Positions 12,514-24,239 of a DNA stretch of 64,000 nucleotides are shown in pieces. The DNA is taken from assembly GCA_016647705.1 (NCBI GenBank), contig CM028333.1, forward strand, positions 8,692,616-8,756,615. Direction: 5' to 3'. Origin of the DNA: Eucommia ulmoides (Eukaryota; Streptophyta; Magnoliopsida; Garryales; Eucommiaceae). Position 1 is the first letter of the stretch, and each line of letters begins with the position of its first letter. The translations under genes and the position numbers were made by a program. The notes beneath the pieces were generated by a model. It ran no database searches. It saw only the letters and a list, made by a program, of their open reading frames with translations, and was not told the origin of the DNA.

Positions 12514-14627
12514 TGTTGATCCCAAGATTTTGATGAACAATTAAGTATTGATGTTTTGGTGAAACTAATGTTTGATCAAGTGTTTCAGTAATTTAAAATT
12601 CCAATAATGAAGATGTCAAAGTGAATAGATGCTAAATGAAGATATCAAGATGATGATGAAGTATTAAAAGTTTGAAGACATTAAGGAAAATAACCCAGGT
12701 AAATATAAACTCTTAATATCCCATTTAGAAACACATACATGGCATAAAATAAATTTTATCTTTTATGTGTATTTTTGGTTGAGTATATTTATTTTCTCCT
12801 ATGTGAATTAAAGAGAAATATTTTTGAATGACTAAAATAGAATATAAGAGTATTAGTGGAGTTTATTTAAATATAAAATGGATAAATGGGCGAAATTATA
12901 AAAGAAAGTAAGTTAAAAAAAGAGATCAGATAAGAGATCCGGGAGGAATCAGTCGACTGAGGAGTCGACCGGAGAAAGAAGATGAATTCTCTGAATCTGC
13001 AAGTCGACAGAACAGTCGACCGGTAGAAGCTTGGCAAACTCTCTGAAACTACGAGTCGACAGAGTGGTCGACCGGTGGAAGTTTGGCAAACTCTCTAAAT
13101 ATGCGAGTCGACCGAGGAGTCGACCGATCAAGTGCATGAGCTACTTCCAATATCCTTCAGTCGACTGAATGCGCAGTTTCAGGATATTGGTTTATCCGAT
13201 TTTAAATCCAAAAGTAGTCATTTTTGGTTAAGATTTGAGAGAAATTACGGGGATATTATTAACATTTGAGATATGGTTCATATACTAATTAAATCTTTTC
13301 AATATGATTCATTAATTATTGAAGTTTCTCAATTTGGTACTTAAAATGGATTCTATACTTATTTATTTTGATTGAGAAATACTTTGGGAATTTAATTGAG
13401 AGTTTTAAAAGTTGTTATTAAGTGAAATTGAACATAAATGAAGTCCTCATGTTATGAAGGGTCTATAAGAGTATTTTATTTTCATGACACTTGTAAACTA
13501 ACCGTTAGGAGGCTGATTACATGTGCCCTTATATAGACCTGCGAATTTTCTAAGAGAAAAAATCATTCTAATCATTCTAAGAGATAAAATTAGTCTATAT
13601 CTTTTTGAGAGAGCGTTTATAAGAGTTATCATTCTACGATACTGTGAGTTGTTTTAAGAGAGTGATTCTGATAATCAACTGTGATCAATTTGTGTTGATA
13701 CCGGAATTGAAGTTATATTGTTCTTATCATTAATTCTATGGATTCCGGGTGAGATCTTTCCATATTGATTATTACTTGTGTATTATTTTATTTTGAAAAT
13801 TGATCTTAGAAATTATTTTTTTATTTTCAAATAAAATATTTTTTTCAAACAATTTCTTGAATTTGATTACGTGCTCCAATTTGTTACCCATATTATTGTT
13901 AAAATCAGATTTCTGCATCTCACATAATTCTATCACTAGTTGGGATATTAATTGAGTTTATATATATCTAGGGTGGTAGAAGATCCGAGTGAAATTTACT
14001 TATCAATTTTTGTATTTGTGAGTTGTAACGGGTTAAATATCATTGGGGATATTTAATCAAGGGTAGCTGGATTTCAGTCTCTTATTGTAAAGAGATTGAA
14101 GTAGTGATTCTTCCTGGATAAGAATTTGTGAGTGATTTTATAACGGTTCAATCCTTACCGGGTAAAAGGATATTTGGAGTGTTTTGGTGAGATTTTGATT
14201 CTTAAGCCTAAGTGTTAAAAAGAATTAGGTTATTATTTAACCTGTAAAAAGTAGAGGTTATTCCTTAGCCTTTGAAAAGAAAATTGTAAAGATTGATTCT
14301 GAACCTGTAAAAGAATCAGTGTACGGGTTTGGTTCCTACCTTTAAAGGAATCTTGATTTTAGTGGGTGTGACCTTCGTGGAGCTCGGAGGACTGGATTAA
14401 CCGAGAGTAGCTTGGTGAACCAGTATAAATCTTGTGTGTGCTGCTTTCTTAATTTGTCTATTTTTGCTATTTGTGTGTGCACCTAATTGATTGATTAATT
14501 CCACTGTGTTATAAAGATAATAATTAATTTAGGCATAAAATTAATTATTTGATTTATCAAGTTTTATTCTGATTATTTTTTAATTATCCAATTCACCCCC
14601 CCTCTTGGATATTTTACTGGGCCAACA
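12514..14627 (+). repeat. 3' LTR of the SIRE-like copia element
   Basis: 2114 bp, about 45 bp longer than the 5' LTR. Much of the difference is one additional roughly 60-bp unit in the GTCGAC-containing array at 12950-13160. The right boundary is set by CCAACA followed by the ATCAC duplication. Confidence 0.9.
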
Positions 14628-15454
14628 ATCACCACTGTCATCACTGTTTTTAGCCTCTACAACAACTGTTGCTTTGACATTATCACCCACCACATCATCT
14701 GAATCGTCTCGTCGAGACAAACAAAACATCACCAACCACACAATCGTTGGATTTCACAGTATGCGCCCTTACGCTCCACCACTGTTTGTTGCATCTCTGC
14801 CAAGCAAATCTATGTGTTGCCCAGGTCTGCCCTATAGCTTACCATCCATGTGTCCTTACACATCATCAATAAGGCCACGTGTCAACCAACTCGTCAACAA
14901 TGTTGTCGCCATCTCAATTGTCACGTGTTACCACATCAGTTGACATGTCATCACCGTTATCTACTTCACGTCGCACGTCATCGATAGTCTTGTTTCGAGT
15001 TGCCCTATCATCATTCACGTCAGCTAATGTCACCTGTCTACCACATCACCGCCCACGTCAATATTGTTTACCACTCACTTCTTCTACGTCAATAAATGTC
15101 AATTCTCCACATCATCTGGTTAACGAACAAAAAAGCCTGTTAGCGCCACGTCACTCCTGTTTGTCAGCTGCCACATCATCTAGGTTCAAACCATTTGTCA
15201 TTAATTTGGCTGGTTCACCATCTTTTTGATTGATTATTAAGAATCTGAGACCGATTATTAGCTAATTTCAGTCTTTTGAATCCATCCATTGCCTCGATTT
15301 ATTCAATTTTGAATCAGATAATATAGTTCTCTTTTTATTGTTGATTTAGTTGATTATGATCTTTTGATAGGTTTAATGGCTCATCTATCGGTTTTGTAAG
15401 ACCTTAGACCAGTTCCTGAGTAATTTTTACCTCCTCATTGCATCCACAACCTTG
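14628..15454 (+). mobile_element. Leader of the old copia element, rich in CACGTCA/CACATCA words
   Basis: This continues the sequence interrupted at 5453. From about 14870 to 15190 it is packed with CACGTC, CACATC and CACGTG words. The frames across it translate to Ser/Thr/Pro-rich strings without family resemblance, so I treat it as noncoding leader rather than a gene. It ends at the insertion of a PIF-like element. Confidence 0.45.
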
Positions 15455-16656
15455 GGTCCATTTGGTTAGTGTGCCAAACCCATTCCATTCCTTCCCATCC
15501 CAAATTTTTTGGAATTGATGTTTGACAAACTCAATTCCATTCTCATCTCATCCCAAAATGTTAGAATTGATTCTTGAAATTCTAAGAAAATGAGAAATAA
15601 AAAAACTTTATTTTTTTGTGCCCGTCCATTCTCATCCCTAAAAAGGACACACTTGGTATTTTCTCAATTATTAATGAAGATTTTCATCCCATTTCATTCC
15701 CATCTCAATCCCAATTGTCTTTCCCATCATATCTTGTCTTGCCCGCCGCTTGCTCAGATTATCGTCTTTCCCATCGCATCGTTGTCTTCCCCGTCACTCA
15801 TGCTAGTCGTCATCGTCTATCTTTTGGCCATCGTTGTTGTCATCTTCATCTTCTGGCCATAGCCGTCGTTATCTTTGGCTTTTCGTCCGTTTTCGTCTTC
15901 GTCTTCTTCTTCTCGCCATTTTGTTGCTTGGGTTTAGGGTTCACAACGAAATTGATTTCGTCTCTCGTCAATGAAATCGATTTCGTTTAGGAAATCAAGT
16001 CTAACTATCACTGATTTCTCGAATAGTGAATGATCTTTTCCTGATTTCAGCAATGGCGTCGCCGACGCCTTCCAATTCCAAGGCTACAATCATTGATGAC
16101 AAAGTAATTGCACGCCAATGAAGGTAGAGATCTTTCTCGAAGTTCTTTCTTAATTAGCTTTCATTCAATATGGCTCAATCGATGAACAAAAATTAGTTCA
16201 TTTTTGGGGATTTGTTTTGTATCAAATGCTCCAACTGATAAACAATACATAGTGAACACACATGCATACACTCTTTTCTTATGGAAATTATCTGTAGAAA
16301 TAGCGTTTTCAGAGCGATAAGATAATGCTTTGTAGGGGATTTGACTGTTAATTAGTATTGCTTGCATTTTGCAACGTATTAGACATTTTAAGAATACATT
16401 AGAACTAGAATAATGTCTTAAATTGAGGAAATAATTTTAAAATAATATTGTTACTAAACATGATTCTCTGTTTCGGTTCTCATAAATTGAGGAAACAATT
16501 TTAAAATAATATGGTTACCAAACGTGATTTTGTTCCTAGACGAAAATATAATTTTGTTGTTACCAAACGTGATTTCGTTCCTAGAAAGAAATAGAATTTT
16601 CATCCCATTCCATCCCAAGTGGGATGGAAAAGTGGGAACACTAACCAAATTCCACC
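15455..16656. mobile_element. Non-autonomous PIF/Harbinger-like element, copy A
   Basis: Left end GGTCCATTTGGTTAGTGTGC and right end on the minus strand GGTGGAATTTGGTTAGTGTT form inverted repeats; TTG at 15452-15454 and 16657-16659 is a candidate 3-bp target duplication. Interior words (GGAATTGATGTTTG, TTTTTTTGTGCCC) also occur, in reverse orientation, in the element at 20110-21248, so the two are one family. The open frames at 15590-15990 lie inside the element, are low-complexity and match nothing I know. Confidence 0.65.
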
Positions 16657-16950
16657 TTGGTTTTTCTAGATTTACATCATAAAATATATTTCCTTGTATA
16701 TTTCTGATCCAATTTAACGATGATGCCCAAGACTTGTCCTTTACCGGCCATTTTTACTATCAATGACGGTTCTGATCTTGTCTCCACCGTTGCTTCCATC
16801 TCTATTGGGACATGGTTTCAATCTTCAAACATGTTTTCTCCAATTCTGGTACAAACTTTTCCCCTACCCTTTCACTTACTACTGGTAATCCTTTATGGTT
16901 CTCTGATTTTGCCTGTTGTAATCATATAAGCCCGAAATTTCTGTAGAAAT
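16657..16950 (+). pseudogene. Remnant of the old copia element (protease region)
   Basis: Read from about 16826, one frame gives a Ser/Thr-rich linker and then WFSDFACCNHIS near 16900-16940. This resembles the start of copia proteases, where Trp-Phe-x-Asp-Ser-Gly is followed by Cys-x-His-Met; the catalytic triplet is degraded here. It probably belongs with the LTR at 5002 and the leader at 14628, with most of gag deleted. The match is short. Confidence 0.35.
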
Positions 16951-18184
16951 TAATCCACTACAAGTTTTGAGGTCCTAAGGGATACTGAATCCTTCAAGTC
17001 TTAGTTATGGCCAATCATCCGATGCACTCCAGATTTTAAAAAAAAAAGGAAAAGAAAACGAGAAGAAGAGGAAAATGTAATTTGGTTTCCTCCTTCTCGA
17101 AATCCTAAAAAATCCGTTCATTTTAGAAAACATAGTTTCAGGGTTTTTCTAGGCAACGATTTTTGAAAATGTTCTTTGGACTGGAATTTATTTAAAAAAA
17201 ATTAAGTTAAATGGTGTGCTAGGTCACCGAGATTTTGAAAATCACTTTTATTTTAAGAAAAGACCTATGTTTGGACTCAAAAAATACTAGATCTTTACTT
17301 GATATTTCTTTAAAGTTCGGGGGTCAGTTATACTCAGGGAAGGCGTTAGGCACCTTACCCTTCCAAAGATAAGAACAAAATCTTTAGTGTATTACCGAAC
17401 AAAAATAAAAGATAAAATAGTAGAGATACTTCCTGTATTACCAAACAGAAACGAAAATAAAATACTAGAAAAAGAGATCGAGGCAATCGTTTGACAATTT
17501 TTCTTTTAAGCAAATTTCACCCCCTCTACAGTACTTATGATTAAATGAGTGTCTGTCTCTCAGGATACAATGATCTCTCAAAAAAAACTCTAAAGAAATG
17601 TGAGCTTAAAAATGGGATGCCTATATGCTAAGAATGTCTACCCTTTTACAGGGAGTAGAAGCAGTAACTGAAGGCAATAAAAAGGCTCCTGAAACCCTTG
17701 AATTAATATGCATGAGTTACATGAACAGCTTTCAGGTTTGTAATTTTCTACAGTTACAAATTGGAACAATTAGGCTTTGTTTTGTTTGGGAATTTTGGAT
17801 TTTGTTTAAAAAGATACCAAATCCAAGCCAAACATTCACCAAACCCAAGGCCCCAGGACCTGAGCCTGAGCCTGACCCAAACTATCGGTCAACGGCGCGC
17901 GCATATGGTTTTATTTATGTTATAGCGTTTAGCTTACTTTCTGTCAATAACAGTTCAATGCCCTAAAGGGTTTATCTTCAATAGATAACCCGAGTCTTAA
18001 TAAATGATTTTTCATGTTCTTCAATTACTAATGTAGAATTACTCACACAACATATCAATCAACAATTTCAAATGGATATTTTAATGAAAAAATTTAATTC
18101 ATCTTTTAAATAATTTTTTACAAAAATAAATACATTATATTCATTTATTTTTTTTACTAAGATTAAAATATTGATATATTCATA
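16951..18184. other. Intergenic DNA, no gene seen
   Basis: Mixed composition with purine-rich tracts near 17038-17075. A GC-richer stretch lies at 17320-17380 and a proline/glutamate-coding-like stretch at 17820-17900, but neither continues into a plausible gene. A 113-codon frame at 17625-17966 has no recognisable domain. Confidence 0.5.
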
Positions 18185-18350
18185 TGTCTCAAATTAATCC
18201 GCATCTCTTTCACTTGATCATTCAACTTCTTAATCCTCTACATATCACCTAGGATAGGCATCTCATTTCTCTCTGAGCTGCTAAAAATCTCGTTCAAATT
18301 CCCTGCGACCATCCATGGATCAATTTCAATGTTAGAATCCAAAGAGTTGG
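18185..18350 (-). pseudogene. LINE (L1-type) endonuclease fragment
   Basis: On the minus strand one frame reads DPWMVAGNLNEIFSSSERNE followed by a decayed helix region with one stop. This matches the PW-x-hydrophobic-x-GDFNEI core of the endonuclease/exonuclease/phosphatase domain in plant LINEs; the catalytic Asp of GDFNE is replaced by Asn (GNLNE). Only about 50 codons survive and no reverse transcriptase is adjacent. Confidence 0.5.
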
Positions 18351-20109
18351 GTGGTTCAATTAATTGGTTGAAAAATAAAAAAGGTTAAGTCTAGAGATAA
18401 GTTTCATTTAGTAGTACCAAGCACGATCACCAATACAATAAAAGAGAAAATGCGATAAATGCTAATGACATGGGAATGCTAAGACAATCAAGAAGACTTC
18501 CTCGGCGCCGCCTCTGAGAAAGAATCTTTCTTCGATCCATTGCTTGATGTCTGAGATTTTGATTGAGTCACCCTCCTAATTAGATAAAATTTAAAAAATT
18601 ATTTTTATATAACAATATCCTTATTTATAAGGCTTATGTAATATCCACGTGTAGTTGTCCGTGTCCGTTACGTGACACACACAAGAAGGATAAATACCCA
18701 AAGGCAAAAGACCGACACGAAGGCTGACACACATAAGAGGAGAGAGATCCAAAAATGCCACCTCGGCCAGGCTACGTAGTCTCGTTAACCGTGAATCATG
18801 TGACCCATCCAGAGCCTACCTGAATGCCGTCTTTCTCACCAATGGCTACCCTGCTAATGCTGCGCATTCCGCTATCCTTACGCCCTGTTAACCACAAAAG
18901 ATAGGATACCAGTTAAGGTGCAAAAACATCTACAATGAAAATTAGACTAGCACTAAGTTTTATTTTATTTTATTTTGGTATAAATTCTTGGTATCCGATA
19001 GCGACATTGATTTTCGACTAATTTGAATCAAGTTGGGTCGGACTATAAAAACTACAAAGCTCTTCCTATTGAGTTTTAACCCAGCTGCATTTTCAAATCT
19101 CGAACTAAAGACCTTGATTAAATTAGAACAGTTCATCACCAATTGATCTACTCGTTCAATACTAGCCTAGCATTAAATATAAACTATTTATTATGATTAT
19201 CTTTTTAAAATTAATTTTTTGTGGGTTAATGTTTAATGTCCATTGAGTCTGAACAAAAAATAATATTAATTTAATATTTTATGAGTTTTCAATTCTTTAA
19301 AAATTAAAATACACTCTGAAAATCAATTAATTAGCACACTCCTTTTACTTTATTCAAAATCAAATTATTTAACTTAAGAGTACATTTTTACTAGACTTTT
19401 TCCTTTTACAAAATTAGTACAATTTTTTTTTTTTTTTACTTTATTCAAAGTCAAATTATTTGCCTTTAGCAAATTTTAACTTCACCTTTTATTTTTGAGA
19501 CTTTTATTATTATTATTATTTTTATTTTACAGTAAAGTATGTTTATGTCAATTTACGCGCAACTCAACTAATCATTTTTTCAAATGATTTTAAGAGCACA
19601 CTCTCTCATATTAGCTTGGTACATTCAAGATTAAATTCAAAATTTAATTCCTAGAATGTTTCCTAGGTGAATAAAACCTTGATTGACAAGAAATCGGAAC
19701 ACATTTCATTTCCAACCGGACTACCACCTTTAGGTGATTTTTATTATTTAATCCTCATAAATAGTAGATTATATAGAGAGAGAAAAACCATCAATGACTC
19801 AATATAAATTTTTCAGTCCTCAAAAAACATTTACTAAATAATTCTCACATTTTCTTAAAACATTGTCTCTATATGTAATCTAATTTACAACTGATTTCAC
19901 TTTCTATAAAAAAAATAGTTAAACGCCATTATAACCCAACCACCAATTATGAAAATAAACACCAACAAAAAAACTTATTTGTTGAATTGAAAATTATACA
20001 ATTTTAATATACATTCCATCTTCTCTTTTACTTCATATAGATATTGATTTGAATGAGAAAAAAATCAAAAGTGAATGTTTAATAAAAATGGTCAAATATC
20101 AGTTCTTTA
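18351..20109. other. Intergenic DNA, no gene seen
   Basis: 18640-18910 is GC-richer, with ACGTG/CGTGAC words, and could be a decayed LTR or gene edge. The rest is AT-rich, with a poly-T tract near 19422-19438. No supported coding region. Confidence 0.5.
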
Positions 20110-21248
20110 GGTGGCGTTTGGCCAGTGTTCCCACTTTTCTCATTCCACTTGGAATGGGTTGAGTTGAAAATTCTGTTTCCTTTTGGAAATAGAATTGCAT
20201 TTAATAATGACAATTTTTTTTTCCTCGGAACATAATCGCGTTTGGTAACAATATTATCTTAGAATTGTTTCCTTACAATTGTTCTTTCTTTTTTTTTCTT
20301 TAACCTTACACCGAAAAACAAGAAATCAAGAACATTAATTCTGAGAAATCATCAAGAAGAAATCATTGAAAAATCAAGAACGAACCCTAAACCAAAATCA
20401 AGAAATCAAACCCTAATTTTAAGAAATTGATTTCAACAATCAAACTCTAAATTGATTTGAGCAATGAAATTGAAATCGAAAATCAAAATCGATTTCGTGA
20501 TCAATTTCAATAACGAAATCGAAATCGATTTCGCAATAAGTGGCAATGGTGATGAACGATAAAGGCTAGAAAACGAGATACACATTCAAATTTGTGTATA
20601 AACAAGTAAATCAAATTGTATTATTGTTGAAAGCAACGAAAACAGAAAGAAATAAACAGTGAGAATGCTGACGATGGCAATGGTGGCAATGGCGAAGAAC
20701 AGACGATGGTGGTGGTGACCAAGATCTGTTCGATTATACCCTCGCAGCCCAAAACCCTAAACCAGATCTGGCTTTGACAGTGATGGAGATGGCGAGACGA
20801 GGAGATGGCAACCCAAAACCCTAAACCAGATGGCAAATCGAGAAGGTCGTCGTCACTGATGAAGAGGAAAGGAGAGCAATTGCCGACGAAGAGGAAATGA
20901 GAGAAAGATGAGGACGACCACGACAATGGCGATGAAGGAAGACCAGAGAAATGTCAAAAAAATGAGCGATTTCGAAAATGAGTGGGATGAAGATTGATCA
21001 AGGGTTCTTACTAACAATTTAAGAAATACCCATTTTGTCCCTAAAGTTGGATGGGTTGGGATGGGCACAAAAAAAATAGTTTTTTTTTTTTTTTCCTCAT
21101 TTTCTTAGGATTTTGAGAATCAATTCTTACTTTTTGGGTTGAGTTGGGAACAGAATTGAGTTTGCCAAACACATTTCCAAACATCAATTCCAAAATTTTT
21201 GGGATGGGTTGGATTGAGTTGGGTTTGGAACACTAACCAAACGGGCCC
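20110..21248. mobile_element. Non-autonomous PIF/Harbinger-like element, copy B (inverted)
   Basis: Left end GGTGGCGTTTGGCCAGTGTT and right end on the minus strand GGGCCCGTTTGGTTAGTGTT are inverted repeats, flanked by TTA at 20107-20109 and 21249-21251, the duplication typical of PIF/Harbinger. Its right part, read on the minus strand, aligns by eye with the left part of the element at 15455, so it is the same family in opposite orientation. Minus-strand frames at 20621-21068 are inside the element and show no known domain. Confidence 0.72.
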
Positions 21249-23782
21249 TTAATAACCCACCAATTACAATAATAAATACTAACAAAAAATCTATTTTTGT
21301 AAACGTCCACAATGGATTAAAGCCATGCAAATTATACCATTTTAATTTACATTTCATCTTCTTTATTTTGATATATTAATTGATTATTTTTTAATGGAAA
21401 AATAAAATCAAATCAAATTGAGCTTTTATATGTACACCTCAATTTGCTAGATGTACACGCATTTTTTAAGAAAAAATTTAATACGATTTTACCCTTGTGT
21501 TAAATTACCATTAAAGGTATCATTTAAAAAAAAAAGTAAAATAAAAATTACTAAATGTACACCCCTTTCTATTTAACTATCCTTCCCTACACTCATCTTT
21601 TTCTATTTCAAGCCACCAACTTCTCTCCCTCCTCTCCTTCAACACCCAAAGTTCAATCACCATCATTATATTAAAAAAAAAAAAAAAAAGACTAAAGTCT
21701 ATCATTCCATCATTTTGAACAAGTTTTCAATAAATATTGAAAAAATCATGAGTGATGAACAACCCAAAACATCAATAGTACGTTTTTAAGTCATTTTTAT
21801 AGTTTTTCCATTTTTCCCAGGACTTCAAATCCAAGAATTCGCGATTTATAGGTTTTACAAGTCCATAAAATATGCATTTGCAATGATCTGTACATCCTCA
21901 CAAATGCATATAGCGTTGACCTATAGGTTCGCACAAATGCACTTGGTATTGACCTAGAGGTCTGCGCAAAATGCATTAGCGTAGACCTCTAGATCCGTGC
22001 ATCCTTTAAACAATTCTATCTCGCTATAATTTAGTTGTTTTGTTTTACGATGTGATAGGATAATATTTTCACACAATGCGGCAAAGTTAGGAGTGATATT
22101 GTGGTCGATTATAGTAATGAATTCATCACTCATGCGGTAATTATTTTATTTGGTTCCTACATGTAAATCAATATAGATATCAAAATAAACAGAATGAAAT
22201 GTAAATTAAAATAGCATAATTTTCATGAATTTAATCCATTATAAATATTCACAAAAATGAGTTTCTTTGTTGGTATTTATTTCTATAATTGGTGAATTAT
22301 TAGAGAGAGAGAGAGATCAATATATAGGGTTTATACTATTTACCTCCCATCATTTTGTGTGTGTGTGTGTGTATTCTTTTATTTTCTAAAAAAATTAATA
22401 ACACCCCTCTCTTTTTTAATTACACTTTGCACCCACTAAAGTGCAATTTAAGACTAATTCAAATTTTAGGGGTAAAAATATATTTTTTTCCAATTTCATC
22501 ATCTTCTTCAGCTCTACCTTTGCTCCATTTCCTCCGTTGTTTCATTTTCTTCATCCCTCTGACCGCCAATCTCTTTTCTCTCTTTCCAATCCGGCGTTCA
22601 TCTTCTTCATGATCCCTTTGATAATAGCTTTGTGTTTGCCTGCACATATCTGTCGGGCATGGATCTGTGCCCCCAACATAGATCCGGCATGGATCGGAAG
22701 ACTTAAACCCAAGCCCTTATGATATCTTATCTTTAGCCCACTCTGTCCATGACTCCGACGACTCTTTAGCCTCCTACTCCGCTTCTCCCCTCTTCCCCTT
22801 TGGCTCCTCGTACTTAACATCATCACCACCTACGGCGGTGTCACAATTAGGCACCACCATCACCGTTACCGCAACAAAAACGGCAACCACAAACAAGAAA
22901 CTCCATCTTTTAGAAAACCTAAATCTAAACAAAGTTGTTGTTTGTCGTTGTTGGAAAACCTAAATCTAAACAAAGTTACCCTTTAGCCAAACAAATAGAA
23001 AATCCCTTCCGCTCTCTCTCTCTCTCTGTGTGACCCATCACGGCAAGAAATCTAAGGGGACGAGAGAGAGAGAAGGAGGAGGAAAAGGAAAGAAGTGGGT
23101 GGGGGTATTTTTCCAATGAGGAAGAAAATGAAGGAGGTGGGTTGGGAGTTCTCGGACGAGGAAGGGGTGGATGGGGTGTTCTCTAGCGAGGAAGGGGTGG
23201 GGTAGGGTAGGGTGGAGGAAATTACGAAGACGACAAGATAAAGAAGAAGGAGGTGGGTGAATAGGGATGTTATGGTAAAAATAGAGATGTTATTGTAAAA
23301 TAATAAAAGAAGAAAATATATAAAAAATAAATAAAAAAATTAAGGGATTATTTATGTATTTTAATTTTTAATTAGTTTTAAACTAAGGGTAAAATTTTCG
23401 TTACAATAAAAATTTTAATAATTTTTTGGGGCTCTTACAAGCAATCCAAAAGGTGGCCAAAACTAACAAATAAATCTGTTACTTTTTCTTTAAACCGAAC
23501 AGTCCTTATAGTATTTTCATGACTAAAATGTCCCTATTTAATGCATTGCTTCATAAATATCATGTAATCACCTCCCACTTATGCGTGACTAAATTAGATA
23601 ACATTTGACCAACTCTAGGTGGAACAAAATGCTTGTTTTGATCTCAATCCGAACGTGAAACAATAAATTTTTTACACAACAATTATATTTGATTAATTCT
23701 TTTTAAAATGAGATATCAATCACATTTTTTAAAATTGTTTATCATAATGAGTGTGAATATTACAAGTAACATTTAATAATTA
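21249..23782. other. Intergenic DNA with microsatellites
   Basis: There are (GA)n at about 22301-22315 and (GT)n at 22355-22372. 22500-23250 is GC-richer, with CT-rich runs on the left and GGTGGGG-rich runs on the right. Open frames on both strands here are low complexity and I do not call a gene. Confidence 0.5.
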
Positions 23783-24004
23783 CACCATGTTACATGTAAC
23801 ATCAATGTTACATGTAATTTTAAAACCAAACCAAAATCAGAACTTAAACCAAAAAGTTAGTAACTACATCATATTACATATAACATTCATGTAACATCAA
23901 TGTTACATGTAACATTAAAACCAAAATCAAAATCAAAAAGTTAGTAACTACACTATGTTACATATAACAATTATGTAACATCAATGTTACATATCACATT
24001 ACCG
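23783..24004. repeat. About 80-bp tandem repeat with TGTTACATGTAAC palindromes
   Basis: Near-identical blocks begin around 23785, 23866 and 23947. Each has two TTACATGTAA- or TTACATATAA-like palindromes, then an AAAACCAAAATC stretch and AGTTAGTAACTACA. Degenerate palindromes continue to about 24220. Confidence 0.7.
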
Positions 24005-24239
24005 TATTTTTATTTATATTTGCATGTTCAATGTAACGTCCAATCCAGCCAAAACAGCACTATAATGTACGCGTCACATCTTATTATAAACCCTCGTTCT
24101 TTACTTGTGAAATGTAACATTGCATGTGTTGAATTGTATTTCATGCAAATATTACATGTAACATCTTATAGTTCTTATAAAAACTAAAATTCTGAAAATA
24201 TCATGTTAAATGTAACATAAATGTAAAAACTGAAACTAA

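Larger units (their letters stand above)
5454..14627 (+). mobile_element. Ty1/copia LTR retrotransposon, SIRE/Maximus-like, 9.2 kb, defective
   Basis: The element has two LTRs of about 2.1 kb (5454-7522 and 12514-14627), both starting TGTTGATC and ending CCAACA. A perfect 5-bp target-site duplication, ATCAC, lies at 5449-5453 and 14628-14632. Inside are gag with two zinc-knuckle regions, then protease, integrase, reverse transcriptase and RNase H in copia order. Long LTRs, a gag rich in Lys/Glu/Asp and a GGTGGAGAA tract after RNase H point to the SIRE/Maximus lineage. No envelope-like frame is visible between 12219 and 12513. The LTRs differ at roughly 9% over the first 200 bp by eye, so the insertion is old. 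It landed in the leader of another copia element. Confidence 0.92.

Noticed and set aside
14605-15229. Two Ser/Thr-rich plus-strand frames
   Set aside because: They begin at or beyond the LTR edge of the SIRE-like element and arise from CACATC/CACGTC repeats; treated as retroelement leader.
15590-15990. Open frames of 90 and 124 codons
   Set aside because: They lie inside a PIF-like element, overlap each other, are biased in Ser/Phe/Val from CT-rich DNA and show no domain.
20621-21068. Minus-strand frames of 101 and 71 codons
   Set aside because: Inside the inverted copy of the same PIF-like family; low complexity, no domain.
22355-22829. Overlapping frames on both strands
   Set aside because: They come from GT, CT and GA repeats; no conserved motif and no splice logic.
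23783-24220. CRISPR-like array
   Set aside because: Repeats are contiguous 80-bp units without unique spacers, in a plant nuclear genome.
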